Positions 52,096-63,580 are shown, numbered from the stretch's first letter. The stretch is 64,000 nt of DNA from Burkholderiales bacterium (GCA_026005015.1 BPKG01000005.1:160836-224835), one strand, 5' to 3'. Numbers and translations are program-made. The notes: generated by a model from the letters alone, not told the origin.

Positions 52096-52694
52096 TCACC
52101 ACCCGCCGGTCTCGAGCCAGCGCTCGAGCTGATCCATCCGGTCCACGCCCCAGAAGGGCTCCCCGTCCACGATGAAGAAGGGCGAGCCGAACACGCCCCG
52201 GGCGAGGGCGGCGTCGGTCTCGGCGCGCAGGCGCTCCTTCACGGCGGGCTCCTGCAGCGCCGCGCGCAGCGCCTCGCCGGGAAGCCCCATCGAGGCGGCC
52301 ACTTCGGCGGTCACTTCGGGGCTGGAGATGTCCCGGTCATCGACGAAGTATGCATGGAAGAGGGCCGAGGCGAGCGCCTTGGCCTTGGCGGGGTCCCGGT
52401 CCCAAAGCCAGTAGGTAGCCCGGGCGGGGGCCTGGGTCGCCACCGGGAACTTGGAGGGAATCCTCAAGGGGATGCCATAGTAGCGGGCGCAGCGGAGCAT
52501 GTCCCGCCGGGCGTAGTCGCCTTTGAGGGGGACCGTGGGAAGGGGCTGCCCGCCCGTGACCTTGAAGACGGCGCCGAGCAGGATCGGGCGCCAGACCACT
52601 TCCCGGCCGTGCCGGGCGGCGAGGGCCTCGATGCGGGTGCTGGCGAGATAGCCGTAAGGGGAAGAGTAGTCGAAGTAGAAATCGATCGGTGCGC

Positions 52695-52698
<4 letters not shown>
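52096..52698 (-). CDS. 2-Hydroxychromene-2-carboxylate isomerase/DsbA-like protein
   Basis: A 200-residue kappa-class GST/DsbA-superfamily protein of the HCCA isomerase kind: FYFDYSSPYGYLAS near 7-20 holds the Ser in the active-site position; GVFGSPFFIVDGEPFWGVDR near 170-190 is the family hallmark. HCCA isomerase acts in naphthalene degradation, but homologues embedded in fatty and branched-chain acid operons are common and of unknown role. It overlaps the thiolase by 4 nt. Confidence 0.88.
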
Positions 52699-53879
<1,181 letters not shown>

Positions 53880-53952
53880 GGCGGCACCTTTCTGTCGAGC
53901 CTCCGGTAAATCGACGACCCGGCGGGCGGCGCAGGCTCCGTCGGCCGCCCGC

Positions 53953-54420
53953 TCAACCCTGCACCTCCGGCTTGCCTTGGATCGTCATGAGGGTCTGCAG
54001 CAGGATGGCGCAGAGCCGTTCCGTCCCGTCCTTGACCACCGCCACGTCGGCCTGGGATACCACCAGGGAGCGGCCGGCCTTGATCACCCGGCCCCGGGCG
54101 ATGAGCAGCTCGCCGTCGCCCGGAGCGAGCAGGTTCATCTTGTATTCCACGGTGAGCACGCCGGCGTCGGCCGGCATCAGGGTGAAGGCCGCGTAGCCCC
54201 CGGCCGAATCGCCGAGGGTGCCGATGACGCCTCCGTGGAAGTAGCCGTGCTGTTGGGCGAGCTCCGGGCGAAACGGGAGCCGGATCTCGCAGTAGCCGGG
54301 CCTCACCTCGGTGAGCGCGGCGCCGAGATGGCCCATGATCCCCTGGCGCGCGAAGCTCGCCCGCACCCGTTCGGCGTACCTCGGGTCAGGGGCCGTGAAT
54401 CCTGCCGCTTCCCGTTTCAC
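53953..54420 (-). CDS. PaaI-family thioesterase
   Basis: A 155-residue hotdog-fold protein. HGYFHGGVIGTLGDSAGGYAAF (catalytic Asp region) and the EYKMNLLAPGDGELLIARGRV strand are conserved features of PaaI-type acyl-CoA thioesterases. In this operon it may relieve accumulation of dead-end CoA thioesters. It follows the liuR gene by 27 bp and is the first structural gene. Confidence 0.88.
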   Translation of the reverse strand: MKREAAGFTAPDPRYAERVRASFARQGIMGHLGAALTEVRPGYCEIRLPFRPELAQQHGYFHGGVIGTLGDSAGGYAAFTLMPADAGVLTVEYKMNLLAPGDGELLIARGRVIKAGRSLVVSQADVAVVKDGTERLCAILLQTLMTIQGKPEVQG

Positions 54421-54447
54421 GCCATGCCTCCGCGACGCTGCGATGGT

Positions 54448-54861
54448 TCAGGGGCCGGACGGGACGGCCACGCCGGCGCGTTGCCCGAGCCTTTCTTCCA
54501 TGATCCGGCGGCATTGCTTTTCGAACGTCTCGATCTCCGCCAGCATGGCGTCGATGTCCCGGCGCTGCTGTTCCAGCGCCGTCTTCCGCTTGTCGAGAAT
54601 GACCAGGAACTGCTGGAGCTGGGCGGTTTCGTCCCGGGCGTCGTACAGGTCGAAGAGCTCCTTGATCTCGCTTAAGGAGAAGCCTAGGCGCTTGCCCCGC
54701 AGGGTGAGCTTGAGGCGCACCCGGTCCCGGTGGGAATAGATCCGGTGACGCCCTTGCCGGGCGGGGCTCAGCAGCCCCCGGTCCTCGTAGAAGCGGATGG
54801 TACGGGTGGTCACGCCGAACTCCCGTGCCAGCTCGGTGATGGTGTACGTGGCCTCTTTCAT
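54448..54861 (-). CDS. liuR: MerR-family regulator LiuR
   Basis: A 137-residue MerR-type regulator. YTITELAREFGVTTRTIRFYEDRGLLSP is the winged helix, RQGRHRIYSHRD its wing and the tail from about 75 is a dimerisation coiled coil (LQQFLVILDKRKTALEQQ). LiuR represses leucine/isovalerate genes in gamma- and betaproteobacteria. It heads the liu operon and lies next to a palindrome that fits the LiuR motif. ATG 54861 gives the best N-terminus; an upstream ATG at 54876 is possible. Confidence 0.9.
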   Translation of the reverse strand: MKEATYTITELAREFGVTTRTIRFYEDRGLLSPARQGRHRIYSHRDRVRLKLTLRGKRLGFSLSEIKELFDLYDARDETAQLQQFLVILDKRKTALEQQRRDIDAMLAEIETFEKQCRRIMEERLGQRAGVAVPSGP

Positions 54862-54896
54862 TGTGTGTTGCAGCATGACCCCGTAGAATAAAAGCC

Positions 54897-54925
54897 ACTA
54901 TAGTTCCATCTTACGTAAACGTAAA
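54897..54925 (-). promoter_or_regulatory. Putative liu operon promoter
   Basis: On the minus strand TTTACG (54925-54920) and TATAGT (54902-54897) are separated by 17 bp. The LiuR palindrome overlaps the -35 element, which fits repression. Transcription would start near 54890, shortly before liuR. Confidence 0.5.
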
Positions 54926-54926
54926 G
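54910..54926. promoter_or_regulatory. LiuR-type operator palindrome
   Basis: CTTACGTAAACGTAAAG contains TTACGT and ACGTAA as inverted arms around a short AA centre. This is the general form of LiuR-binding sites (an ACGT-rich palindrome described for leucine-degradation genes). It sits exactly in the 95-bp spacer between liuR (minus) and the MBL hydrolase (plus), so it may control both operons. Confidence 0.65.
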
Positions 54927-54956
54927 CCAGACCCCCCACACCCATCAGGGACCGCC

Positions 54957-56081
54957 ATGCCCGCCAGCGTCGAACCCGTTCCTGCTTCCGCCCCCTCTGA
55001 ATCTTCGCCGGAGCCGGCAGCGCCCTCCCTCCACTACCCGTTCGGCCAGCAAGCCCCCGGACCCGGGGAGCTCCTGGAAGTGGCCGACGGGGTGGGGTGG
55101 GTGCGCATGCCCCTGCCCTTCGCCCTGGACCACATCAACCTGTGGGTGCTGCGGGACGGGGACGCCTGGACGGTGGTGGACTGCGGCTACGCGGGGGAGG
55201 CCTCCCGGGCGGCGTGGGAGACCCTGCTGGCGGGCCCCCTGGCCGGGCGGCCGGTCCGTCGGGTGATCGTCACCCACTACCACCCGGACCACGTGGGGCT
55301 GGCCCATTGGCTCATTCGGCGCTTCGGCGCCGAGTTGTGGATGACCCAGGCAGAGTACCTGACCGCCCACGCCGTGTGGGACGGCCGGGCCGGCTTCGGC
55401 AAGGAACCCCTCATGGCCCTTTACCGGCGCCACGGCCTGGACGAGGCGCGGCTCGGGCACTTGAGACTCAAAGGGGAGACGTACCGGCAAGGGGTGCCGG
55501 AGCTCCCCACCCGCTACCGGCGCATCCTGGACGGGGAGGCGATTCCCATCGACGGGCGGGCGTGGACCGTGCGGGTGGGCTACGGCCACGCCCCCGAGCA
55601 CGCCGCCCTCCATTGCGAGGCCCTGGGGCTTTTGATCTCCGGCGACATGGTGCTGCCCCGCATTTCCACCAACGTGAGCGTCTGGGGCAACGAGCCGGAG
55701 GGCGACCCCCTGGGCTTGTACCTGGACTCCCTAACCCGTTACCGGACGTTGCCGGAGCAGACCCGGGTGCTGCCTTCCCATGGCCTGGTCTTCACCGGGC
55801 TCAGGGCCCGCATCGACGCGCTGCGCCGGCATCATGTCGAGCGGCTGGGAACCTTGCGGGCCGCCTGCGCGCAGCCCTGCACGGCGGCGGAAGTGATGCC
55901 GGTGCTGTTCAAGCGCGCCCTGGACCCCCACCAGTTGTTCTTCGCCCTGGGAGAGACCCTCGCCCACATGAACTATCTCTGGCGCCGGGGACGGCTCGAG
56001 CGCCTGGAGGCGGAGGGCGTGTACCGCTTCCGTGCCCTGGCGAGCCCCCGTTTCGTGGAAGCGCCCGCTGGGTTGGACTAG
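54957..56081 (+). CDS. MBL-fold metallo-hydrolase
   Basis: A 374-residue metallo-beta-lactamase-fold hydrolase. THYHPDHVGLAHWL (HxHxDH) near 105-118 binds two metals; GYGHAPEHAALHC and LLISGDMVLPRIS hold the further ligands, with a long C-terminal helical domain of the LACTB2-like or glyoxalase II-like type. The first 30 residues are Pro/Ser-rich and probably disordered. The substrate is unknown; given its divergent partnership with the liu operon, a CoA-ester or thioester is plausible. ATG 54957. Confidence 0.85.
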   Translation: MPASVEPVPASAPSESSPEPAAPSLHYPFGQQAPGPGELLEVADGVGWVRMPLPFALDHINLWVLRDGDAWTVVDCGYAGEASRAAWETLLAGPLAGRPVRRVIVTHYHPDHVGLAHWLIRRFGAELWMTQAEYLTAHAVWDGRAGFGKEPLMALYRRHGLDEARLGHLRLKGETYRQGVPELPTRYRRILDGEAIPIDGRAWTVRVGYGHAPEHAALHCEALGLLISGDMVLPRISTNVSVWGNEPEGDPLGLYLDSLTRYRTLPEQTRVLPSHGLVFTGLRARIDALRRHHVERLGTLRAACAQPCTAAEVMPVLFKRALDPHQLFFALGETLAHMNYLWRRGRLERLEAEGVYRFRALASPRFVEAPAGLD

Positions 56082-56115
56082 ACTTGTTTTGATTCGATCG
56101 TTAAGGAGAACGGCC

Positions 56116-57933
56116 GTGAGCAGCGCAGCCCCCGAGCCGCCCAAGCCCGAAATCCCCGACCCCGTGGAACTCGCCCGCAATTTGAGCGACATCGCCCAGC
56201 GCTCGAGCAAGGTACTGTCCGAGTTCGTCTCCCGGCAGGCGACCCAGGGGCAGCTCGGGCTCGCCGACGAGCTGGGCATCGCCAAGGCGTTCATGGACAT
56301 GGCGGCGAAGCTGATGCTGGACCCCATCAAGCTCGCCCAGGCCCAGGTGAACCTGTGGCAGGACTACATGGCCCTGTGGCAGAACAGCTTCCTCAAGATG
56401 CTGGGCCACGAGGTGCCGCCGGTGGCGGCGCCCGCCAAGGGGGACAAGCGCTTCCAGCACGAGGCGTGGGAGGACCACTTCCTGTTCGACTACATCAAGC
56501 AGTCCTACCTCATCGCTGCCCGCCACCTGCACAACGTGGTGGGGAGCGTGGAGGGGCTGGACGAGCAGACGGCGAAGAAGATCAACTTCTACACCCGCCA
56601 GTACATCGACGCCCTGTCCCCCAGCAACTTCGTGCTCACCAATCCGGTAGTGTTCGACGAGACGGTGAAAAGCGGCGGCCAGAACCTGCTCAAGGGGCTG
56701 TCCAACCTGCTGGAGGACCTGGAGCGGGGCAACGGGCAGTTGCGCATCAAGATGACCGACCCGGAGGCCTTCAAGCTGGGGGTGAACATCGCCACCACGC
56801 CGGGCAAGGTGATCTACCAGAACGGGCTGATGCAGCTCCTGCAGTACCAGCCGGCAACGGAGACGGTGTTCAAGCGTCCGCTGCTCATCATCCCGCCCTG
56901 GATCAACAAGTACTACATCCTGGACCTGCGGGAGAAGAACTCCTTCATCAAGTGGGCGGTGGAGCAGGGCCACACGGTGTTCGTCATCTCCTGGGTGAAC
57001 CCGGACGCGGAGCACGCCAAGAAGACCTTCGACGACTACCTGCTGGAGGGCCCCCTGGCGGCGCTGGAGGCCATCGAGCAGGCGACCGGTGAGAAGGAGG
57101 TGAACGCTATCGGCTACTGCCTGGGCGGGACGCTCCTCGCCTGCACCCTGGCGTATCTCGCGGCCAGGCGCCAGTCCTCCCGCATCGCCAGCGCCACCTT
57201 CTTCACCACCATGATCGACTTCTCCGAGCCGGGCGAGCTGGAGGTGTTCATCGACGACGAGCAGATCGCCGCTCTGGAGCGGCGCATGCAGGAGCGCGGC
57301 TACCTGGAAGGCCACGAGATGGCCACCACCTTCAACATGCTGCGGGCCAACGACCTGATCTGGTCCTTCGTGGTGAACAACTACCTCCTGGGCAAGGACC
57401 CGTTCCCCTTCGATCTCCTCTATTGGAACTCCGATTCCACCCGCATGCCCGCGGCCATGCACAGTTTCTACCTGCGCAACATGTACCATCGCAACCTGCT
57501 CAAGGAGCCGGGTGGCATCCAACTGGCGGGCGTGCCCATCGACGTGTCCAAGATCAAGACCCCGGCGTTCTTCGTGTCCACGGTGGAGGATCACATCGCT
57601 CCGTGGAAATCCACCTACGCCGGGGCGCGGCTGCTCTCCGGTCCGGTCACCTTCGTGCTGGGGGGCTCGGGCCACATCGCCGGGGTGATCAATCCCCCCG
57701 CGGCGGGCAAGTACGGCTATTGGGTGAACGACCGGCTGGTGCCGGATCCGGAGACCTGGTTCCAGGAGGCCCAACACCAGCCGGGTTCCTGGTGGACCCA
57801 CTGGGCGGCCTGGGTGGCACCCTTCGGGGACGGGCGGGTTCCCGCCCGGATTCCGGGGGCGGGCAAGCTCAAGCCCCTCGAAGATGCTCCCGGCTCCTAC
57901 GTTCAGGTGAGAACCGACGGGGGAAACGAATAA
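56116..57933 (+). CDS. phaC: Class I polyhydroxyalkanoate synthase PhaC
   Basis: A 605-residue PHA synthase that polymerises 3-hydroxyacyl-CoA into PHA granules. The lipase-like box GYCLGG near 332 has the catalytic Cys; Asp in [10 protein letters not shown] near 491 and His in [11 protein letters not shown] near 518 complete the triad. The N-terminus ([28 protein letters not shown]) is typical of class I. GTG 56116 has AAGGAG 7 bp upstream. No phaA-phaB genes are adjacent; the thiolase and SDR nearby may supply monomers. Confidence 0.95.
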   Translation: MSSAAPEPPKPEIPDPVELARNLSDIAQRSSKVLSEFVSRQATQGQLGLADELGIAKAFMDMAAKLMLDPIKLAQAQVNLWQDYMALWQNSFLKMLGHEVPPVAAPAKGDKRFQHEAWEDHFLFDYIKQSYLIAARHLHNVVGSVEGLDEQTAKKINFYTRQYIDALSPSNFVLTNPVVFDETVKSGGQNLLKGLSNLLEDLERGNGQLRIKMTDPEAFKLGVNIATTPGKVIYQNGLMQLLQYQPATETVFKRPLLIIPPWINKYYILDLREKNSFIKWAVEQGHTVFVISWVNPDAEHAKKTFDDYLLEGPLAALEAIEQATGEKEVNAIGYCLGGTLLACTLAYLAARRQSSRIASATFFTTMIDFSEPGELEVFIDDEQIAALERRMQERGYLEGHEMATTFNMLRANDLIWSFVVNNYLLGKDPFPFDLLYWNSDSTRMPAAMHSFYLRNMYHRNLLKEPGGIQLAGVPIDVSKIKTPAFFVSTVEDHIAPWKSTYAGARLLSGPVTFVLGGSGHIAGVINPPAAGKYGYWVNDRLVPDPETWFQEAQHQPGSWWTHWAAWVAPFGDGRVPARIPGAGKLKPLEDAPGSYVQVRTDGGNE

Positions 57934-58003
57934 CCGGAAAAGCGACGCCGGCGCCCGCCCGGCGGGCGCCCAAAACCCGGAAGTGACGCGAGGAGGGGAA
58001 CCG

Positions 58004-61000
58004 ATGACCGATTTGAGCGTTCAAGTGGCGCCTCAGCCCTACAAGCTCGTCAACCGGGTTCGCTTCGTCACGGCGGCAAGTCTCTTCGACGGCCACGACG
58101 CCTCCATCAACATCGTGCGCCGGCTGCTCCAAGCCCACGGCGCGGAGGTGATCCACCTGGGCCACAACCGCTCGGTGGAGGAGATCGTCACCGCGGCCCT
58201 GCAGGAAGACGTCCACGCTGTCGCCGTCAGCTCCTACCAGGGCGGCCACATGGAGTTCTTCAAGTACATGGTGGATCTCCTCAAGGAGCGGGGCGGGGCG
58301 GGGATCAAGATCTTCGGCGGCGGGGGCGGGGTCATCATCCCCAGGGAGATCCGGGAACTGGAGGCCTACGGGGTCACCCGCATCTATTCCCCCGAGGACG
58401 GGCAGAAGCTGGGGCTGGCCGGCATGATCCGGGACATGCTGGAGCGGGCGGACGCGGACCTCACCCGGGACTGTCCCAAGGATCTGAAGCCGGTGCGCGC
58501 CGGCGACCGGCGGGCCCTGGCGCGGCTCATCACCGCCCTGGAGAACGGGGCCCTGGAGCCCGCGCTGCGGGACGAGCTCAAGCGGGGCGCGGCGGCCAAG
58601 GTGCCGGTGGTGGGCATCACGGGCACGGGGGGCTCCGGCAAGTCGTCCCTCACCGACGAGCTTATCCGTCGCTTCCGCCTGGACCAGGAGGACCGGCTGC
58701 AGATCGCCGTCGTCGCCGCCGATCCCACCCGCCGCAAGACCGGCGGGGCGCTGCTGGGGGACAGGATCCGCATGAACGCCATCGACTCCCCCCGCATCTA
58801 CATGCGCTCCCTGGCGACCCGGGTGGCGGGGAGCGAGATCCCCGCCACGCTGCCCGACATCATCGCCCTGGTGAAGCTCGCGGGCTTCGACCTGGTGCTG
58901 GTGGAGACCTCCGGCATCGGCCAGGGGGACGCCGCCATCGCGCCTCTGGCCGACGTGTCGATCTACGTGATGACGCCGGAATACGGGGCGGCGAGCCAGC
59001 TCGAGAAGATCGAGATGCTGGACTTCGCGGATCTCGTGGCGATCAACAAGTTCGACCGCCGCGGCGCGCTGGACGCCCTGCGGGACGTGTCCAAGCAGGT
59101 GCAGAGCGAACCGCGCCGCGTTCGGCAAGAGCCCCGACGAGATGCCGGTCTACGGCACCATCGCCTCCCGCTTCAACGACGACGGGGTCACGGCCCTATA
59201 CCAGGGCTCGTGGGGCTGCTCTCGGAACGGGGCTACAAGCTCCCCCCCGGCCGGCTCTCGCGGGTGGAGGGACGCATTCCACCGGCGCCGCCTCCATCGT
59301 GCCCCCGGCCCGGATCCGCTATCTGGCCGAGATCGCCGAGACCGTGCGCGGCTACCACCGGGAGGCGGAGCGGCAGGTGGCCATTGCCCGGGAGCGGCAG
59401 CAGTTGAAAGGCGCCAAGCGCCTCCTGGAGGAGGCGGGCAAGGACGCCTCCCACCTGGAGCCGCCTGATCGAGGCGCGGGAGCGAGCCCTAGATGCGCGC
59501 TGCAAGAAGCTCCTGGAGCTGTGGCCCCGCACCCGGGAGGTCTACGCCGGCGACGAATACGTGGTGAAGATCCGGGACAAGGAGGTGCGCACCACCCTGC
59601 ACCACGCTACCCTGTCCGGCACCCGGCTGCCCAAGATCGCCCTTCCCGCCTACGGAGACGAGGGGGAGGTGCTCAAGTGGCTGCTCAAGGAGAACGTGCC
59701 GGGCAGCTTCCCCTTCACCGCCGGCGTGTTCGCTTTCAAGCGCGAGTACGAGGATCCCACCCGCATGTTCGCCGGCGAAGGCGATCCTTCCGCACCAATC
59801 GGCGCTTCCACTACCTCTCCAAGGACTCCCAGGCCAAGCGCCTGTCCACCGCCTTCGACTCGGTGACCCTGTACGGCTTCGACCCGGACGAGCGGCCGGA
59901 CATCTACGGCAAGATCGGCAACTCCGGGGTGTCGGTGGCGACCCTGGACGACATGAAGGTGCTCTACTCGGGCTTCGACCTGTGCGATCCGCTCACCTCG
60001 GTGTCCATGACCATCAACGGGCCCGCGCCGACGATCCTGGCCATGTTTCTTCAACACCGCCATCGACCAGCAGCTGGAGAAGTTCGAGCGCGAGAACGGC
60101 CGCCCGCCCACTGAGGACGAGCAGGAGAAGATCCGGGAGTGGGTGCTTTCCACCGTGCGCGGCACGGTGCAGGCGGACATCCTCAAGGAGGACCAGGGCC
60201 AGAACACCTGCATCTTCTCCACCGAGTTCGCACTGCGGATGATGGCGGACGTGCAGGAATACTTCGTCCGCCACAACGTGCGCAACTTCTACTCCGTGTC
60301 CATCTCCGGCTACCACATCGCCGAGGCGGGGGCGAATCCCATCACCCAGCTCGCCTTCACCCTGGCGAACGGCTTCACCTACGTGGAGGCCTATCTCGCC
60401 CGGGGCATGCACGTGGACGAGTTCGCCCCCAACCTGTCGTTCTTCTTCAGTAACGGCATGGATCCCGAGTACGCGGTGCTGGGGCGGGTCGCCCGGCGCA
60501 TCTGGGCCATCGCCATGCGGTTCAAGTACGGGGCCAACGAGCGCTCGCCAGAAGCTCAAGTACCACATCCAGACCTCGGGCCGGTCGCTGCATGCCCTGG
60601 AGATCGATTTCAACGACATCCGCACCACCCTCCAGGCCCTGATCGCCATCTACGACAACTGCAACTCGCTGCACACCAACGCCTACGACGAGGCGATCAC
60701 CACGCCGACCGAGGAGTCGGTGCGCCGAGCCATGGCGATCCAGCTCATCATCAACCGGGAATGGGGGCTCGCCAAGAACGAAAACCCCAACCAGGGCGCC
60801 TTCATCATCGAGCAACTCACCGATCTCGTGGAGGAGGCGGTGCTCAAGGAGTTCGAGCGCCTGTCAGAGCGCGGCGGCGTGCTGGGGGCGATGGAGACCG
60901 GCTACCAGCGGAGCAAGATCCAGGAAGAGTCGCTTCTCTACGAGACAGAGAAGCACGACGGGACGCTCCCCATCATCGGGGTGAACACGTTCCTGAACCC

Positions 61001-61260
61001 CAACCCCAAGCCGGCGGCGGAGGCGATCCAGCTCGCCCGCTCCACCGAGGAGGAGAAGCAATCCCAGCTCAAGCGCTTGCGGGACTTCCAGGCGCGCCAT
61101 GCCCACGAGGCGGGGCCCATGCTGGAGCGGCTCAAGCAGGCGGCCATGCGGGGGCGAGAACGTGTTCGCCGTGCTCATGGACGCGGTGCGGGTGTGCTCC
61201 CTGGGGCAGATCACCCGCGCCCTGTTCGAGGTGGGCGGGCAGTACCGGCGCAACATGTAG
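58004..61260 (+). pseudogene. icmF: Fused isobutyryl-CoA mutase IcmF with eight single-base indels
   Basis: A complete IcmF by content, but not in one frame. Domains in order: B12-binding ([23 protein letters not shown]), MeaI-like GTPase chaperone ([15 protein letters not shown] near residue 210, INKFDRRG), and the mutase ([19 protein letters not shown]-like motif as [34 protein letters not shown], ending QYRRNM). IcmF interconverts isobutyryl- and n-butyryl-CoA and can act on isovaleryl/pivalyl-CoA. Frame shifts lie near 59105, 59205, 59280, 59461, 59786, 60050, 60548 and 61151; none is accompanied by other decay. It is either a recent pseudogene or a low-quality sequence. ATG 58004 has an AGGAGGGG upstream. 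Confidence 0.85.
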
Positions 61261-61268
61261 GCGGGCCC

Positions 61269-62033
61269 GTGCGCATCCCAGGCAGCGCGTTCCTCGTCGC
61301 CGGCGGTGCCTCCGGGCTCGGCGCCGCCACCGCCCGGATGCTGGCCGCCGAGGGCGGCTCGGTGGTGATCTTCGACTTGAACGAGCCCGCGGGTGCCGCC
61401 CTCGCGCAGGAGCTGGGTGGCCGTGCCCGGTTCGTGGGCGGCAGCGTGACCGAGGAGGCGGCGGTGCAAGCGGCGGTGGCGGCGGCAGCCGAATTGGGGC
61501 CCTTGCGGGGCGCGGTCAATTGCGCCGGCATCGCGCCGGGGGAGCGGGTGGTGGGCAGGCAAGGACCCCACTCGCTGGAATCTTTCAACCGCACCCTCCA
61601 GGTGAACCTGGTGGGCACCTTCAACGTGCTGCGGCTCGCGGCCGCCGCCATGAGCGCCCTGGAGCCCCTGCCGAGCGGGGAGCGGGGCGTGATCGTCAAC
61701 ACCGCTTCAGTGGCCGCCTTCGACGGCCAGATCGGCCAGGCGGCCTACGCCGCCTCCAAGGCCGGCGTGGTGGGCATGGCGCTCCCCATCGCCCGGGAGC
61801 TCGCCCGCTTCGGCATCCGGGTGATGACCATCGCCCCGGGGATCTTCGACACCTCCATGGTGGCGGCCATGTCCGAGGAGCTGCGGGCGTCCTTGGCGGC
61901 CCAGGTGCCGTTCCCGCCCCGGCTGGGGCGGCCGGAGGAGTATGCGGCCTTGGTGAAGCACGTGTTGGAAAACGAAATGCTCAACGGCGAAGTGATCCGC
62001 CTGGACGGGGCGGTGCGCCTGGCGGCCAAGTGA
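61269..62033 (+). CDS. SDR-family 3-hydroxyacyl-CoA dehydrogenase (HSD17B10-like)
   Basis: A 254-residue [22 protein letters not shown] with GGASGLG is typical of type II 3-hydroxyacyl-CoA dehydrogenases; [36 protein letters not shown] with the catalytic Tyr-Lys, and [16 protein letters not shown] complete the HSD10-like pattern. Such enzymes oxidise 2-methyl-3-hydroxybutyryl-CoA in isoleucine and branched-fatty-acid breakdown. GTG 61269 lies 8 bp after icmF, indicating one transcript. Confidence 0.9.
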   Translation: MRIPGSAFLVAGGASGLGAATARMLAAEGGSVVIFDLNEPAGAALAQELGGRARFVGGSVTEEAAVQAAVAAAAELGPLRGAVNCAGIAPGERVVGRQGPHSLESFNRTLQVNLVGTFNVLRLAAAAMSALEPLPSGERGVIVNTASVAAFDGQIGQAAYAASKAGVVGMALPIARELARFGIRVMTIAPGIFDTSMVAAMSEELRASLAAQVPFPPRLGRPEEYAALVKHVLENEMLNGEVIRLDGAVRLAAK

Positions 62034-62064
62034 ATTCTTCTTTCATCCTCATCCTTTTTCCTCC

Positions 62065-62850
62065 ATGGCCTACGAAAACCTGATCCTGGAACAAGTCGAG
62101 CACGGCATCTACCGCCTGACCCTCAACCGCCCGAAGGCGCTCAACGCCTTGAACCCCGAGACCCTCGCCGAGCTGGGCGCCGCGGTGGGCGAAGTGGCGG
62201 CGGACCCGGCGGCGCGGGCTCTGCTCGTGACCGGTGCGGGGGACAAGGCCTTCGTGGCTGGCGCCGACATCTCCCGCATGGTGGACATGAACCCCGAAGA
62301 GGGCCAGCGCTTTTGCGAGGCGGCTCTTCAGGCGTTCCGCGCCATTGAGCGGCTGCCCATTCCCGCCATCGCCCTGGTGAACGGCTACGCCCTGGGGGGC
62401 GGATGCGAGCTGGCTATGGCCTGCGATTTCATCGTCGCCTCGGAAAACGCCGTCTTCGGCCAGCCCGAAGTGAACCTGGGCATCAATCCCGGCTTCGGCG
62501 GCACCCAGCGGCTCCCCCGCCGGGTGGGCACCGGCTTGGCCCTGGAGCTGCTCCTCACCGGCCGCCAGGTGAAGGCGGAGGAGGCGAAGCAAATCGGCCT
62601 AGTGAACCACGTGGTGCCCAAGGATAAGCTTCAGGCCTTTGGCCTGGAACTCGCGCGCCAGATCGCCGCCAAGGCGCCCCTGGCGGTGCGCTACACCAAG
62701 CACCTGGTGCACCGGGGGAAGGACCTGGACCTGGACAACGCCTGCGCCCTGGAAACCCAGGCCTTCGGGCTCCTGTGCGCCACCGAGGACAAGCGGGAAG
62801 GCATGCGGGCGTTCCTGGAGAAACGGCCGGCCGTGTTCCGCGGGCGCTGA
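62065..62850 (+). CDS. Enoyl-CoA hydratase
   Basis: A 261-residue crotonase-fold protein. [14 protein letters not shown] near 70-85 and [17 protein letters not shown] near 110-126 form the enoyl-CoA site; [22 protein letters not shown] carries both catalytic Glu residues. It is a standard short-chain enoyl-CoA hydratase and closes the divergent operon. ATG 62065, 31 bp after the SDR. With IcmF and the SDR it could complete oxidation of butyryl-type intermediates. Confidence 0.92.
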   Translation: MAYENLILEQVEHGIYRLTLNRPKALNALNPETLAELGAAVGEVAADPAARALLVTGAGDKAFVAGADISRMVDMNPEEGQRFCEAALQAFRAIERLPIPAIALVNGYALGGGCELAMACDFIVASENAVFGQPEVNLGINPGFGGTQRLPRRVGTGLALELLLTGRQVKAEEAKQIGLVNHVVPKDKLQAFGLELARQIAAKAPLAVRYTKHLVHRGKDLDLDNACALETQAFGLLCATEDKREGMRAFLEKRPAVFRGR

Positions 62851-62879
62851 GCGATCGCACCCGCGCAGGACGCGAGCAT

Positions 62880-62905
62880 AAAAAAACGGGCGGTCTCCCG
62901 CCCGT
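62880..62905 (-). terminator. Intrinsic terminator for the small minus-strand gene
   Basis: Read on the minus strand, ACGGGCGG and CCGCCCGT form an 8-bp stem with a 4-nt loop directly followed by TTTTTTT, a good intrinsic terminator. It lies 15 bp after the stop of the gene at 62921 and can also stop the plus-strand transcript poorly, since no T-run follows on that side. Confidence 0.8.
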
Positions 62906-62920
62906 CCGGATTGGCCGGCC

Positions 62921-63124
62921 TCAGGCTGCGGCCCGCAACGGCATCTCGGCGCAGAAAGGCTCGTCGCCGATCATCCGGGTCTCCTCGGTCCAGGGCAGCC
63001 CCTTCGCTTCCGGGTGGACCCGCCGGACCTCGGCCTCGGACATCGTCTGGGGCGTCAGGCGCCCCTCGCCCGTCGTCGGGTGCCGGTAGCACCAGCGATG
63101 GACTTTCAGAGCACCATGGACCAC
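62921..63124 (-). CDS. Small conserved-looking hypothetical protein with own terminator
   Basis: A 67-residue protein, no family recognised. It is rich in Arg, Glu and Pro with a Cys/His cluster at the front (VHRWCYRHPTTGEG) and a second Cys (EPFCAEM). A real terminator follows. The start is odd: AGGAGG is ideally placed for ATG 63117, but that ATG reads only four codons (MVL-stop), whereas the long frame begins with a GTG buried in the ribosome-binding site. Either a one-base sequence error or a leader-ORF arrangement could explain it. Confidence 0.55.
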   Translation of the reverse strand: MVHGALKVHRWCYRHPTTGEGRLTPQTMSEAEVRRVHPEAKGLPWTEETRMIGDEPFCAEMPLRAAA

Positions 63125-63580
63125 CTCCTGACAGGGGGAACGCCATCACGGATGCCAGCGCAATGAACGGGGAGTTGTCCGCGAGGGCGCTCCCGAGACC
63201 ATGATGAGCAGATCGCGCCCTCGGCGACCCCGACTTATTCAGGCTGTGCGGCTTAACACAAGTTAACCTTTCGGACGCCTTCTTGACCCCCCGCCGCGGC
63301 GCGCCGCGACCGGTCATCCCATCCGCAAGAAGTACAAGCGATTGATTTCTCTTCGAGCTTCATTGCGGCAAACGCTTGCACGCTCTTAAGGCCTTCAGTG
63401 CAAAGCGATTGATGACATTTCCGTGCCGGGCCTCGGGCTAAAAATCGAAACTTCGCAATTTGTGAGATTTGCCAAATGCCAAAGTGCTACTTACACTGCC
63501 TTTAGCCGTATGCGATACGCATGAAAAGACGTCACAGCGTCCGCCTACGGCGTATGAGCATTGAATGGGAGGCTTGCCGC
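63125..63580. other. AT-richer spacer before the lipoprotein gene
   Basis: About 455 bp, clearly lower in GC in its right half (63330-63550). It contains the direct repeat AAGCGATTGAT (63336-63346 and 63403-63413, 67 bp apart) and a perfect inverted repeat ATGCG-ATA-CGCAT (63510-63522). No gene is seen. Likely promoter and regulatory region for the gene at 63581. Confidence 0.5.
63336..63413. repeat. Direct repeat AAGCGATTGAT in the spacer
   Basis: Two identical 11-mers at 63336-63346 and 63403-63413. An approximate palindrome GCAAACGCTTGC lies between them near 63370. They could be operator pairs or traces of a duplication. Confidence 0.4.
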
